A stretch of 64,000 nt of DNA from contig CAVOGD010000006.1 in NCBI GenBank assembly GCA_963695155.1, positions 496,001 to 560,000 of the forward strand, in the 5' to 3' direction. Source of the DNA: SG8-30 sp963695155 (lineage in GTDB: Bacteria; Pseudomonadota; Gammaproteobacteria; Steroidobacterales; Steroidobacteraceae). This document shows positions 8,650-17,295 of this stretch, one piece after another. The notes below the pieces were generated by a model. The model was not told the DNA's origin and ran no database searches. It saw only the letters and a list, made by a program, of their open reading frames with translations. Made by a program: the position numbers and the translations under genes. The first letter of the stretch is position 1. Every line of letters starts with the position of its first letter.

Positions 8650-10755
8650 TCAGAACGCGTACTTCACCGTCGCGGCGATGAAGTCACGGTCGTTGAGGTC
8701 GTTCCAGCGGCCCGCGCCGCCGAACTTCGTGTAGCCGAGGTCGACTTCCCAGGTGGCGCGCAGGTTGGCGTTCACGCCGAGCGTGAGGCCGTAGCGTCCC
8801 TCCACGAAGTTGCCGCCCGGTCCGGGGGTCGTGCCTTCCACGTCGTGCGACCACACGATGCGCGGGCTGACGTTCCAGGGCCCGACCAGGCCCAGGTAAT
8901 CCAGCCGCACGGCCATGCGGTAGCCCCAGGAATCGGCGTCGGCAAAGCGGTCTTGCGGCTCGAGCCCGTTGTAGCCCGGGTGCTTGCCCGGCTCCAGCTC
9001 GGCGTTGCCGGACACTGAGGTGCCCGGGCCGTTGAAGCGCAGGCCGCGGCCGTTCGGCCCGCCCGATTCCTTGTCCGGCATGCTGCTGACGTGCGTGTAG
9101 CCCGCCTCCAGCACCGTCACGACCTGCGAAGCGCCCAGCATCGGCGGGAAGGCCTTGGTCATCGTGAACTGGCCCTGCCAGACGTCGAAGCGTTCCCAGC
9201 CCGATATCACTTCGTTGGCGCCGAAGCCACCCAGCTGGCCGCAGCGGACCAGCGTCGCGAGCGGCCCGGGCACGCAGGTGGCAGGAATCGGGATACCCTG
9301 GGCCCCGAACGCCACCGCCTCGAACGGCGTGAGCGCCGCGAACAGCAGCTCGACGTCGTCGTATTGCAGCGGCGTGTCCTGCTTCAGCGAGACCTCGCCC
9401 TGCAGCGCAATGCCGCTCGTGCCGAGCTGGGTGTTGAAGGACAGGCCGAACAGCTTGATGTCCTCCGGGTACTCGGTGAAGTACTGGGCGGTTTTGGTGT
9501 ACTCGTGCGTGCCGAGGCTGGACGCCTGCGCCGAGGCGCTGCCGCCGAGCAGCACGGTATTCGCCGCGATGGTCGCGTACTGCGTTGCCGTCGCCGACGT
9601 GAGGTTGCCGCCTCTCGCCGCGGCCGCGCTCACGCCCTGGCTCGCGCCCAGCGCGATGGCCGAACCGGTCGGCAGGCCCGATGCCAGGGCCAGCGCCGTC
9701 GCCTGCACGGCCGTCAGTGCGCCGACGGAATTGCCCAGGCCAGCCACCGTGCCGGTGCGGCCGCTGATCAACGGCAGCTTGCTGTGGTAGTTCAGGTAGT
9801 AGAAGCCGAATTCCGTGCCGTCGCTGAAGCCCGGCAGGAACCACTTCAGCGACACGCCGTACTGGCCGTCGTCGCTGGCCTCGATGGTCGGCGCGCGCAC
9901 CACGCCCTGGAAGTCCGTGATGAACGGGCCACCCAGCGGCCTGAAGTCCGCGCCCTGGTCGGAGATGGCGCCGAAGCCTATGTACACGCGGCTGCCGCCC
10001 CGCACCGCAAAGTCGTTCGCGGCGAAGTAGCTGCCCGACGGTTCCGGCAGGGTCTCGTCCCAGCTGAACAGGTACAGGGCCTCGAGGTTCACGTTCTCGG
10101 ACAGCGCGAACGAGGCCTTGATCATCTCCTGCGGCAGGTAGGCTTCGCGCAGCTCCGAGCCCGGCACGCGCAGCGCCGAGACGTCGAAGTGGTTGATGGC
10201 ACTGTTGATTCCGCCCTGGATGAAGGTGCTCTCGCCCCAGTTCACGACCATGTTGCCGGCGCGCAGGTCGAGCTCATGGCCGCCCAGGTCCCAGCGACCG
10301 TAGATGAACGCATCGAGCAGCCGCACGTAGGAGCCGGCCAGGTTCTTGCCGGACTCGGAGATCGGGGTGCGCTGCGTCGGCTGGTCCTCGATGTTGTAGT
10401 CATACAACCCCTGGGCGCGCACGAACAGGCCGTAGGACTCGCCGCTCAGCGCCAGTTCGGTCACGAACTTGCCCGCGTTCGACACCAGGCCGGTGCCGAA
10501 ATTGAGGTTGCCGTCGTCGATGTTCGGTGACCGGCCGATCCCGCCGTTCGCGATGCCGATCAGGTCCAGGTCCGGGGACTGGACGCGGTACAACTGCCCG
10601 AAGGACAGCGTCGTGTCCCAGTTGCCCTGCAGTTCACCGAGCCTGAAGTCGAACGCCTGTGCCGACCCGGCGCTCAGTGCCGCAGCCGCAACCAGGGCCG
10701 TCGTCACGGCGCTGCGCACCGGACGGAATCCGTGCCTGGCGAGATGAGTGGTCAT
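8650..10755 (-). CDS. DUF1302 outer-membrane beta-barrel protein
   Basis: A 701-residue secreted protein with an Ala-rich signal peptide ending in SAQAFDF. The mature part has alternating beta-strand patterns and ends in ATVKYAF, a terminal aromatic residue typical of outer-membrane barrels recognised by BamA. Conserved DUF1302 blocks are present (GNWDTTLSFGQLYRVQ, GNMVVNWGESTFIQGGINS). An Ala/Ser/Thr-rich low-complexity insertion of roughly 70 residues (about residues 345-415) probably forms an extracellular loop. It is the first gene of the operon and would supply the outer-membrane gate for the RND pump. Confidence 0.87.
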   Translation of the reverse strand: MTTHLARHGFRPVRSAVTTALVAAAALSAGSAQAFDFRLGELQGNWDTTLSFGQLYRVQSPDLDLIGIANGGIGRSPNIDDGNLNFGTGLVSNAGKFVTELALSGESYGLFVRAQGLYDYNIEDQPTQRTPISESGKNLAGSYVRLLDAFIYGRWDLGGHELDLRAGNMVVNWGESTFIQGGINSAINHFDVSALRVPGSELREAYLPQEMIKASFALSENVNLEALYLFSWDETLPEPSGSYFAANDFAVRGGSRVYIGFGAISDQGADFRPLGGPFITDFQGVVRAPTIEASDDGQYGVSLKWFLPGFSDGTEFGFYYLNYHSKLPLISGRTGTVAGLGNSVGALTAVQATALALASGLPTGSAIALGASQGVSAAAARGGNLTSATATQYATIAANTVLLGGSASAQASSLGTHEYTKTAQYFTEYPEDIKLFGLSFNTQLGTSGIALQGEVSLKQDTPLQYDDVELLFAALTPFEAVAFGAQGIPIPATCVPGPLATLVRCGQLGGFGANEVISGWERFDVWQGQFTMTKAFPPMLGASQVVTVLEAGYTHVSSMPDKESGGPNGRGLRFNGPGTSVSGNAELEPGKHPGYNGLEPQDRFADADSWGYRMAVRLDYLGLVGPWNVSPRIVWSHDVEGTTPGPGGNFVEGRYGLTLGVNANLRATWEVDLGYTKFGGAGRWNDLNDRDFIAATVKYAF

Positions 10756-10893
10756 TAATGTATCCCCAGTTTTCTATGATGACCGAGAGGTCTCGGCCTA
10801 CCCGGAACAACGCCGGAGCATAGGCTGCCGGCACCCGCGTTTCTTGTTGTGGCGTCGATGCCGATCACGCGCAGTCCGCACCACGTCCCATGC

Positions 10894-10899
10894 AGTATA
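10894..10899 (-). promoter_or_regulatory. Candidate -10 box for the DUF1302 operon
   Basis: On the minus strand a TATACT hexamer (reading 10899 to 10894) lies in the 211-base gap between plsB and the DUF1302 gene. The -35 region is GC-rich and poor, as expected if an activator is needed. A palindrome TTTGCACTGCAAA at about 10949-10961 lies some 50 bases upstream of the box. The transcript would carry a leader of about 130 bases. This rests on inspection only. Confidence 0.3.
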
Positions 10900-10966
10900 T
10901 CAGCGGCGCGGCCGTGGCCTAGCGGCGCGGCAACTACGTATACGGCCTTTTTGCACTGCAAAGCGA

Positions 10967-13444
10967 TCAGTTGTGGGTCACCTGCAGGATGCTGTTGCGG
11001 ATCTGCTCCGACAGCACGATCTGCGCATCGTCGGCGACGGCCCGCAGCGGTTCCCCGTAGGTCAGGCGGCCGGCCGCGTCCAGCTCGACCACCCGGCGTT
11101 CGCGCAGCAGCCCGATGAAGGCACGGAACATCGTGCGGTCGAAGAACTCCGGCGCGTTCAGGCCGTACAGCAGCGACATGCGCTGGGCCATGGCGGTGCA
11201 ACGGCTCTCCAGCCCTTCCGGCGTCAGTTCGCCGCGGCCGGCGCGCAACAGCAGCGCGATCGCCAGGTAGTAGCGCTCGACGGTCTGGATGGTGGCCTGG
11301 GCGAGCACCGACAGCTGCACGGCCTGCGCCGAACCGGTCGGCGGCCGGCGCCAGACCCGCCCGTCCTCGCTGCGCTCCAGCAATCCGTTCCGCTCGAGCG
11401 CCGCCAGCACCTCGTCCACGACGCCCGGCAACTGCGCTTCCGCCCAGCGCAGCGACAGCTCCTGGCGGATGTAGGGATAGACGCGCCAGACGAGCCGGTG
11501 CACGTCCTCGCCCCGCATCGAGGCGTTGTTGAGGAACGCGCAGGCCACCAGCGACGGTATGGCGAACAGGTGGATGACGTTGTTGCGGTAGTACGTGCAC
11601 AGGATGGCCGCTTCTTCCTGCATGCGCAGCACGTCGCCCAGCGGGTGCCGGCGGCGCGTCAGCATGTGCATGGACTCGCCCTTGGCGATCATCGCCGCGG
11701 CATCCGCCTCCGGCGGCACCACGTCCGCGGCGTACGGGCACTCGGCCAGCAACGCCCGGCACAACTCGAGCTGGCGCAGCAGGTCGGTCTCCAGCATCGC
11801 CTGGCGCGGCGTCGCCAGCAGGGTCACGCCCAGCAGGTTGATGGGGGTGACCGCCGCCGCGGCGTTGATGCGCCGCATGATCTCGCCCGCCAGCGAATCC
11901 ACCGCGTCGCTGAACCAGGGCGGCCTCGTCGCATCCACGTCGCCCGCGTTGCGCCAGCCGGGCTCCATGGCGTCGAGGTGCGCTTCCAGCAGCACCGGCT
12001 CGCCAAAGCTGACCTGTGCGCGGCCGAATTGCTCGCGCAGGCTGGGCAATGCGCGCAGCAGCCCCAGCAGCGTCTCCTTTTCCTTCGGCCGGCCCGACAG
12101 CTCGTCGATATAGGTGCGGCCCTCGAGCAGGCGTTCGTAGCCGAAGTAGACGGGTACGTAGGCCACCGGGCGCCGCGGGTTGCGCAGGAAGCTGCGCACC
12201 GTCATGGACAGCAGCCCGGTGCGCGGCGCCATCAGCCGGCCCGTGCGGCTGCGGCCGCCCTCGATGAAGAACTCGACGGGATGGCCGCGGGCCATCATCA
12301 CGTCCACGTACTTGGTGAAGACCACCGGGTACAGGCCCTCGCCGCGGAACGACCGCCGCAGGAAGAAGGCGCCGCCCTTGCGCAGGAACCGGCCGAGCAG
12401 CGGCAGGTTGAGGTTGATGCCCGCCGCGATGTACGGCACCGCATAGCCGCGCTGGTAGATGACGTAGGACAGCAGCAGGTAGTCCATGTGGCTGCGGTGA
12501 CAGGGCACGTAGACGATCGAGCAGCCGGGCGGCAGCCGGTCCAGGTGTTCGGCGTTGCGCACGTCCACGCCGTCGTACAGGCGGTTCCACAGCCAGCCCA
12601 GCAGGCGCTCGACGACCCGCACGAAAGTGTGCGAGTAGTCGGCCGCAATCTCGACGGCGAACTTGCGCGCGACCCTCAGCGCCTCGCGGCGCGTGCGGTT
12701 GCGCTCGCGTATCTCCTGCCGAACGACCTGCCGGATGGCGCGCGTGCGCAGCACCTGGGCGACGATCACGCGCCGGGTCGCCAGCTCCGGGCCGACCGTT
12801 TCCGCCCGCAGGTAGCGGAACTCCGTGCGCAGTTCGCGCAGCAGGCGGCGGGCCGCGCGGGCCGGGTCCTGGCCATCTTCCGCGTAGTTGCGGGCCGGTC
12901 GCGGCTCGCCGATGCGGATCAGCGTGCTGCGGCCGTTCAACAGGATGGACAACAGCCGGCGGAACGGCCCCACCAGCGCCCAGCTCTCCGACAGGACCAG
13001 GTCCAGCCAGGACCGCTCGCGCTGCGGCGCGCGCCCCCAGTAGACGGCGACCGGCACGATGTCGAGATCGAGGTCCGGCTGCCTGGCCACGGCCGCGATG
13101 GCCTCCGTCAGTTCGCGCGGCATGCGCCGATCGGCGCGCTTGCGCAGCACGCCGGCACGCCGCTCCAGCGCGACATAGGACCGGCGCAGCGACAGGTCGC
13201 CGGCGGCGAGCCGCTTGCCGGGCCGGCGCAGGCCGGCATCCATGCAGACCTGCTCGACGGCCAGGAAGCCGGACAGGCTGCGCTCCTCCAGCACGTACAG
13301 CACCGGGCGGGCACGGCCGCGCAGCCGCTCGCGCGCATCCTCCGGCACGAGCGTCGGGCGCACGAAGAGGCGCAACAGGCCGCGCAGGGCCCACAGCGTC
13401 GTGCGATCGAGTCCCAGGTACTTGTTCATGGGTCTGCCCGCCAT
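10967..13444 (-). CDS. plsB: Glycerol-3-phosphate 1-O-acyltransferase PlsB
   Basis: A protein of about 825 residues (E. coli PlsB has 807) that transfers an acyl chain to sn-glycerol-3-phosphate, the first step of phospholipid synthesis at the inner membrane. Acyltransferase motifs are visible: CHRSHMDYLL (HX4D), GAFFLRRSFRGE, VEFFIEGGRSRTGR and AYVPVYFGYE. Two in-frame ATGs are possible: 13444, or five codons later at 13429 (MNKYLGLDR), the more family-like N-terminus. The gene stands alone, followed by the DUF1302 promoter region. Confidence 0.95.
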   Translation of the reverse strand: MAGRPMNKYLGLDRTTLWALRGLLRLFVRPTLVPEDARERLRGRARPVLYVLEERSLSGFLAVEQVCMDAGLRRPGKRLAAGDLSLRRSYVALERRAGVLRKRADRRMPRELTEAIAAVARQPDLDLDIVPVAVYWGRAPQRERSWLDLVLSESWALVGPFRRLLSILLNGRSTLIRIGEPRPARNYAEDGQDPARAARRLLRELRTEFRYLRAETVGPELATRRVIVAQVLRTRAIRQVVRQEIRERNRTRREALRVARKFAVEIAADYSHTFVRVVERLLGWLWNRLYDGVDVRNAEHLDRLPPGCSIVYVPCHRSHMDYLLLSYVIYQRGYAVPYIAAGINLNLPLLGRFLRKGGAFFLRRSFRGEGLYPVVFTKYVDVMMARGHPVEFFIEGGRSRTGRLMAPRTGLLSMTVRSFLRNPRRPVAYVPVYFGYERLLEGRTYIDELSGRPKEKETLLGLLRALPSLREQFGRAQVSFGEPVLLEAHLDAMEPGWRNAGDVDATRPPWFSDAVDSLAGEIMRRINAAAAVTPINLLGVTLLATPRQAMLETDLLRQLELCRALLAECPYAADVVPPEADAAAMIAKGESMHMLTRRRHPLGDVLRMQEEAAILCTYYRNNVIHLFAIPSLVACAFLNNASMRGEDVHRLVWRVYPYIRQELSLRWAEAQLPGVVDEVLAALERNGLLERSEDGRVWRRPPTGSAQAVQLSVLAQATIQTVERYYLAIALLLRAGRGELTPEGLESRCTAMAQRMSLLYGLNAPEFFDRTMFRAFIGLLRERRVVELDAAGRLTYGEPLRAVADDAQIVLSEQIRNSILQVTHN

Positions 13445-13493
13445 GGTACGCGGCAGACGGCGCCGGCCGCGGGACCGGCTGGCCGTCGGCCGG

Positions 13494-13718
13494 TCACTCC
13501 TGCGGGCGGCCTTCCTCGCTGTCGCGTAGCGCGTCCGTGAGCGCCTCGCGGCGCAGCTCGGCAGCGGCCCCGGCGCGGTCCTCGACCTTGCCCGGCGCCG
13601 TGACGAGATCGCCGAATACCGTGTCCTCCGGTTTCAGGCCCTCGCGTTCCTCGGCGCGTTCGCCGCCGCAGGCGGCCAGCGCCACCGCGACGGACAATGC
13701 TGCGATCCGGGCGCTCAT
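13494..13718 (-). CDS. Small predicted lipoprotein
   Basis: A 74-residue protein with a short signal sequence and a lipobox (SVAVALAAC, Cys at residue 17), followed by GGERAEEREG and an acidic/basic helix (AAAELRREALTDALRDSEEG). No family recognised. It probably sits in the inner leaflet of the outer membrane. It lies upstream of plsB on the same strand with a 49-base gap and diverges from the dehydrogenase gene. Confidence 0.55.
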   Translation of the reverse strand: MSARIAALSVAVALAACGGERAEEREGLKPEDTVFGDLVTAPGKVEDRAGAAAELRREALTDALRDSEEGRPQE

Positions 13719-13810
13719 CGGCGTGCAGGCCCTCCGTAAGCAGGTGACGCCAGTCTAACCCGAACGACCGGATCGTGGACGCCGCCCGGCGATTGTGCGA
13801 GCGTACGGCC

Positions 13811-14614
13811 ATGGCTGAATTCACCCACCAGGTGGTCGTGCTGACCGGCGCCAGCGAGGGCATCGGCCGCGCGCTGGCCCTGCAACTGGCGGCGCAGCGC
13901 GCGACCCTGGTGCTCGCCGCGCGGGACCGCGCACGCCTCGAGGAACTCGCTGCGCTGTGCGGCGAGCGCGGGGCCCGCACGCTGGTCGTGCCGACCGACG
14001 TCTGCGAGGACGCCCAGTGCGCGGCCCTGGTGGCCGCGACGCTCGACCGGTTCGGGCGGATCGACATGCTGATCGTCAACGCCGGCGCGTCCATGTGGTC
14101 GCGCCTCGACGAGCTCGAGGACCCGCAGGTGCTCGAGCGGCTGATGCGGGTGAACTACCTGGGCGCGGCCTGGACCACGCGGCACGCGCTGCCCGCGCTC
14201 AAGGCCTCGCGCGGGCGCATCGTCGCCGTGTCCAGCATCACGGGCCTGGTCGGCGTGCCCACCCGCACCGGCTACAGCGCCAGCAAGCACGCGATGATGG
14301 GTTTCTTCGAGTCGCTGCGCACGGAACTGCTGGGCCAGGACGTGTCGATCACGCTGGTCGCGCCGGACTTCGTACTCTCGGAGATCCATCGGCGCGCGCT
14401 GGGCCCGGACGGGCGGCCGCTCGGCGCGAGCCCGATGCAGGAAGCGCGGATCATGACGGCCGGGCAGTGCGCCCAGGTCATCCTGCGTGGCGCCGCAGCG
14501 CGCGACCGGCTGGTCTTCACCTCCGTGCGCGGGCGCCTGCTGCGCTGGGCCAAGCTGGTCGCGCCGGGGCTGGTGGACCGCATGGCGGCCCGCGCCATAC
14601 GCCGGCGCTACTGA
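13811..14614 (+). CDS. Short-chain dehydrogenase/reductase
   Basis: A 267-residue classical SDR oxidoreductase. The cofactor site is LTGASEGIGRALA (TGxxxGxG); NAGAS, the catalytic Ser in VSSITG, and YSASKHAMMGF (YxxxK) follow in order. The ATG at 13811 (MAEFTHQ) is preferred over an upstream in-frame ATG at 13775, because the Rossmann strand begins directly after it. The C-terminus (LLRWAKLVAPGLVDRMAARAI) resembles the DHRS7/YqjQ-type group with a hydrophobic end. Substrate unknown. Confidence 0.88.
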   Translation: MAEFTHQVVVLTGASEGIGRALALQLAAQRATLVLAARDRARLEELAALCGERGARTLVVPTDVCEDAQCAALVAATLDRFGRIDMLIVNAGASMWSRLDELEDPQVLERLMRVNYLGAAWTTRHALPALKASRGRIVAVSSITGLVGVPTRTGYSASKHAMMGFFESLRTELLGQDVSITLVAPDFVLSEIHRRALGPDGRPLGASPMQEARIMTAGQCAQVILRGAAARDRLVFTSVRGRLLRWAKLVAPGLVDRMAARAIRRRY

Positions 14615-14630
14615 GCGCCGCCGGCCCGCG

Positions 14631-15155
14631 TCACTTGCGGCGCGTGCGCGGCAGGTCCAGCGACACCAGGAAGTACTCGAACAGGTAGTTGATCAGCGGG
14701 ATCTGGTCCTGCATGCGGTGGTCCGTGTCGATGATGTGCAGCGTCGCGTTGTAGTCGCGCGCATAGCGCACGCTCTCCTCGATCGGCACCACCTCGTCGC
14801 GCCAGCCGTGCACGATCGTCATCGGGCAGTCCTCGGCGCGCGGCACCGGCACCGGCTGGTCGGGCAGGTTCAAGGCGGGCGCCAGCAGGAACAGGCCGCG
14901 CGCCCGCAGCAGCGAGGACGCCGAGGTTGCGACGTGGCCGCCCAGGCTGGAGCCGACCAGCACCAGGTCGCCGCGCAGGTCGCGGCAGTAGCTGAGCAGG
15001 CGCGTCGTGCGGTCGTGCGGGTCTTCCACGCCGCGGTAGTCCACCGAATCCGCCTCATAGCCCTCGCTGCGCGCGACGTCGGCCATGGCCGCGATCTTGG
15101 ACCCCCAGGGCCCGCTCTCCTTGCCGTGCGAAAAGACTACGTGGTGGCTGGCCAT
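14631..15155 (-). CDS. YqiA/YcfP-type alpha/beta-hydrolase
   Basis: A 174-residue small serine esterase-like protein. HVVFSHGKESGPWGSK begins the fold, GSSLGGHVA carries the nucleophile elbow (GxSxGG), HGWRDEVVP holds the likely acidic residue and DTDHRMQ the likely histidine. The start at 15155 (MASHHVV) is chosen because upstream in-frame sequence is not conserved-looking and overlaps the next gene. The substrate is unknown. It converges with the dehydrogenase gene 16 bases away. Confidence 0.78.
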   Translation of the reverse strand: MASHHVVFSHGKESGPWGSKIAAMADVARSEGYEADSVDYRGVEDPHDRTTRLLSYCRDLRGDLVLVGSSLGGHVATSASSLLRARGLFLLAPALNLPDQPVPVPRAEDCPMTIVHGWRDEVVPIEESVRYARDYNATLHIIDTDHRMQDQIPLINYLFEYFLVSLDLPRTRRK

Positions 15156-15204
15156 GCGCCGCTCCGTGCCGCAAAGCCGGGATGGTAGCAAAAGGCCGCG
15201 CGGC

Positions 15205-15558
15205 TCAAGGCTCGTCGCGGCGCGGACCCCACAGCCATTCGTCGAGACCGGTCCCGCGGCCGGGCGCATCGCCCAGCACGCGCCCGCCCGAGAAGCGGTG
15301 CCCCTCCGCCTCCAGCCGTCGCCGCTGCTCCTGGTGTTCCGCCGAACCCCGCCGCGGGCTGATCCGCCCGCCGGCGCCCAGCACCCGGTGCCAGGGCAGG
15401 CCGAGTGAGGCCGGCGCCACCTTCAGGGCATGGCCGACCAGTCGCGAGCGGCCCGGCAGGCCCGCGCGGCGCGCCACGCCGCCGTAGGAATCGACGCTGC
15501 CCCGCGGAATCGCCGCGACCGCCCGCCAGATCCGCCGCAGCTTCTCGTCGCCGTCCAC
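15205..15558 (-). CDS. Alkyltransferase-like protein (ATL), MGMT family without the reactive cysteine
   Basis: About 117 residues with the DNA-binding fold of O6-methylguanine methyltransferases (IPRGSVDSYGGVARRAGLPGRSRLVGHAL). The active-site PCHR motif is replaced by PWHRV, so it cannot accept a methyl group. ATL proteins instead bind O6-alkylguanine and hand the lesion to nucleotide excision repair. A GTG at 15558 gives a start just inside the end of the upstream tail-sheath gene; an upstream ATG at 15609 would overlap that gene further. A true Cys-bearing relative is present at 47340-48173. Confidence 0.8.
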   Translation of the reverse strand: MDGDEKLRRIWRAVAAIPRGSVDSYGGVARRAGLPGRSRLVGHALKVAPASLGLPWHRVLGAGGRISPRRGSAEHQEQRRRLEAEGHRFSGGRVLGDAPGRGTGLDEWLWGPRRDEP

Positions 15559-15571
15559 GATGCCGGCGGCC

Positions 15572-17197
15572 TCAGCCCGCTGCGAGCACCGGCGCGACTT
15601 CTGCCTCACCGAGCGTTTGCGGCCGCCCCACGCCGGCCTGCAGGCGGTTCAGCGTGACCCGCTTGAGCCGGCTGCCGCCGGCCTGGTGGCTGACCAGGTA
15701 GGTGTGGAACTGTCCGGGCCGTGCGGCCGCGAAGCCGAACAGCAGGTTGACGGTGCCGCGGTCGCGCTCGAGCGGCCGGTTGACGCGCTCGTCGCAGATC
15801 GCGAACCAGCGATCGTCCGGCGCACGATCCGCAAAGGCGCCCTCCGCTTCCAGCGCACCGAAGAAGGTGCGCAGCTGGCGGTGGGCCCGGGCCCACAGGG
15901 CCGGGCCGTTGGGCTCGAACAGCATCCAGCGCGTGCCGCGCTCGATGCTGTTGAGGATGAACAGGGCCAGCCGGCGGTTGGCCAGCAGCCGCCAGTCGGC
16001 ACAGGCGGCGCCCGGGCCCGCCAGCGTGCGGGCCTCGAGCCCCTCGCCGAGCGCGGGCCTGACCGCATGCAGCACGTTGATGCCAGCGACCGCCAGCTTC
16101 TCGCGCTCCTCCGCGGTGACCGGGCACAACGACCGCATGCCGGGCCTGAGGACCGCATCGTCCCCGGCCGCGGCCGTCGCCCACACGGGACGGCGGGCAT
16201 CGGTGCGCGACAACATCCCGGCCACCGCGCCGCAGGGCGGGAATGCCTCGAACCGGCCCCGCAGCTTGTCGTGCGCCAGCAGCCGCGGGAAGTACATGAC
16301 TGCGCCATCGCTGCAGAAGGCCCAGTCGTGGATGCCCGCCAGCGCCGCGGCCGGCGTGTCCCAGTCGCGCGGCGGATCCACGATCAGGATCGCGCGATGG
16401 TCGTTGCAGTACCGGTTGGCGACCAGCAGCGCGCTGGGTCCAAGGTCCACGTCCCGCGTCAGCGGCGGGATGCACAGGAAGTTGAAGCTCTCCGCCGCGG
16501 CCAGCGCGAACAGGCCGGTACCGCGCGCGGCCGACCCGATGATGTCGTAATCGGTCAGCGGGCCGCCGTCGTCGCCGTCCGGATTGGCCGAGACGTAGGC
16601 CGCCAGGAACTGGCCGCGGGCCGCATGGGTCTCGGTCGGGCGGCCCGCCGGCACCGCTCCCGACAGGCGCACCAGCTGCGATTCGGTCAGCGCGTCGGCC
16701 ACGAACCGCGAGGACGCCTCGTCCACCGACAGCCGCCGGTAGATCTCCTGGTCCTCGATGTGCTCGGATCCCGGCGCACGCACGCGCTGCACCACGAGGT
16801 TGAAGCGGTCCTGCTCGTTGTCGCCGATCCCGTCGTAGTCGACGGCCGCGCGCAGGAACTCGCGCGTGCCCGGCGCCAGGGCGCACAGCGTCAGGCAGCC
16901 GCCCGGGGCCGGCAGCGAGAGGGTGCAGGGCCGCGCGCCATTGGCCACGCGCACCACGATCGCGTCCGTCCCGCCGCTCTCGAAGAACTGCTCGACCGCG
17001 TAGGACAGCGTGCTGGGCTGCCACAGCCCGCCGAAGGCCCGCCGGAAGTCGGCCAGGCCGTGCAGCAGGACCGGGCGATTGACCGGCCCGCGCAGGGTGC
17101 GCCCGACGAAGGCCGTCACGCCGGTCGGTGCGCGCGCAATCGAGTGCTCGGCGCTGCCTTCTTCTTGTACGTCTATCCCGGTGAGGCGTTCTGCCAC
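15572..17197 (-). CDS. Orphan phage-type contractile tail sheath protein
   Basis: About 541 residues related to tail sheath proteins of contractile phages and injection systems. Hallmarks: IARAPTGVTAFVGRTLRGPVN near the N-terminus, FGGLWQPSTLSYAVEQFFES with GGTDAIVVRVAN, and a C-terminal ANRRLALFILNSIERGTRW followed by FEPNGPALWARAHRQLRTFF and CDERVN, the domain by which sheath subunits join. The GTG at 17197 has GGGGAG 6 bases upstream; an upstream in-frame GTG at 17230 is also possible. No tube, baseplate, spike, terminase or integrase gene lies nearby. Alternatives are a domesticated sheath or part of a dispersed injection system. Confidence 0.82.
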   Translation of the reverse strand: MAERLTGIDVQEEGSAEHSIARAPTGVTAFVGRTLRGPVNRPVLLHGLADFRRAFGGLWQPSTLSYAVEQFFESGGTDAIVVRVANGARPCTLSLPAPGGCLTLCALAPGTREFLRAAVDYDGIGDNEQDRFNLVVQRVRAPGSEHIEDQEIYRRLSVDEASSRFVADALTESQLVRLSGAVPAGRPTETHAARGQFLAAYVSANPDGDDGGPLTDYDIIGSAARGTGLFALAAAESFNFLCIPPLTRDVDLGPSALLVANRYCNDHRAILIVDPPRDWDTPAAALAGIHDWAFCSDGAVMYFPRLLAHDKLRGRFEAFPPCGAVAGMLSRTDARRPVWATAAAGDDAVLRPGMRSLCPVTAEEREKLAVAGINVLHAVRPALGEGLEARTLAGPGAACADWRLLANRRLALFILNSIERGTRWMLFEPNGPALWARAHRQLRTFFGALEAEGAFADRAPDDRWFAICDERVNRPLERDRGTVNLLFGFAAARPGQFHTYLVSHQAGGSRLKRVTLNRLQAGVGRPQTLGEAEVAPVLAAG

Positions 17198-17295
17198 CGG
17201 CGGCTCCCCTGGTTTGGCGAAGGTTAGCACAACGCCGCCGCGCGGTAGCGCGCTGGTTTATGCTTGCCCGCCGTATTCCGGAGCAGCCACGCAAC

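Noticed and set aside
10748..13540. A 930-codon plus-strand frame opposite plsB
   Set aside because: Arg/Gln/His-rich mirror translation; plsB with all acyltransferase motifs occupies the minus strand.
15572..17197. Prophage remnant around the tail-sheath gene
   Set aside because: No terminase, capsid, tube, baseplate, lysis or integrase gene and no attachment-site repeats; neighbours are housekeeping genes with the same base composition.
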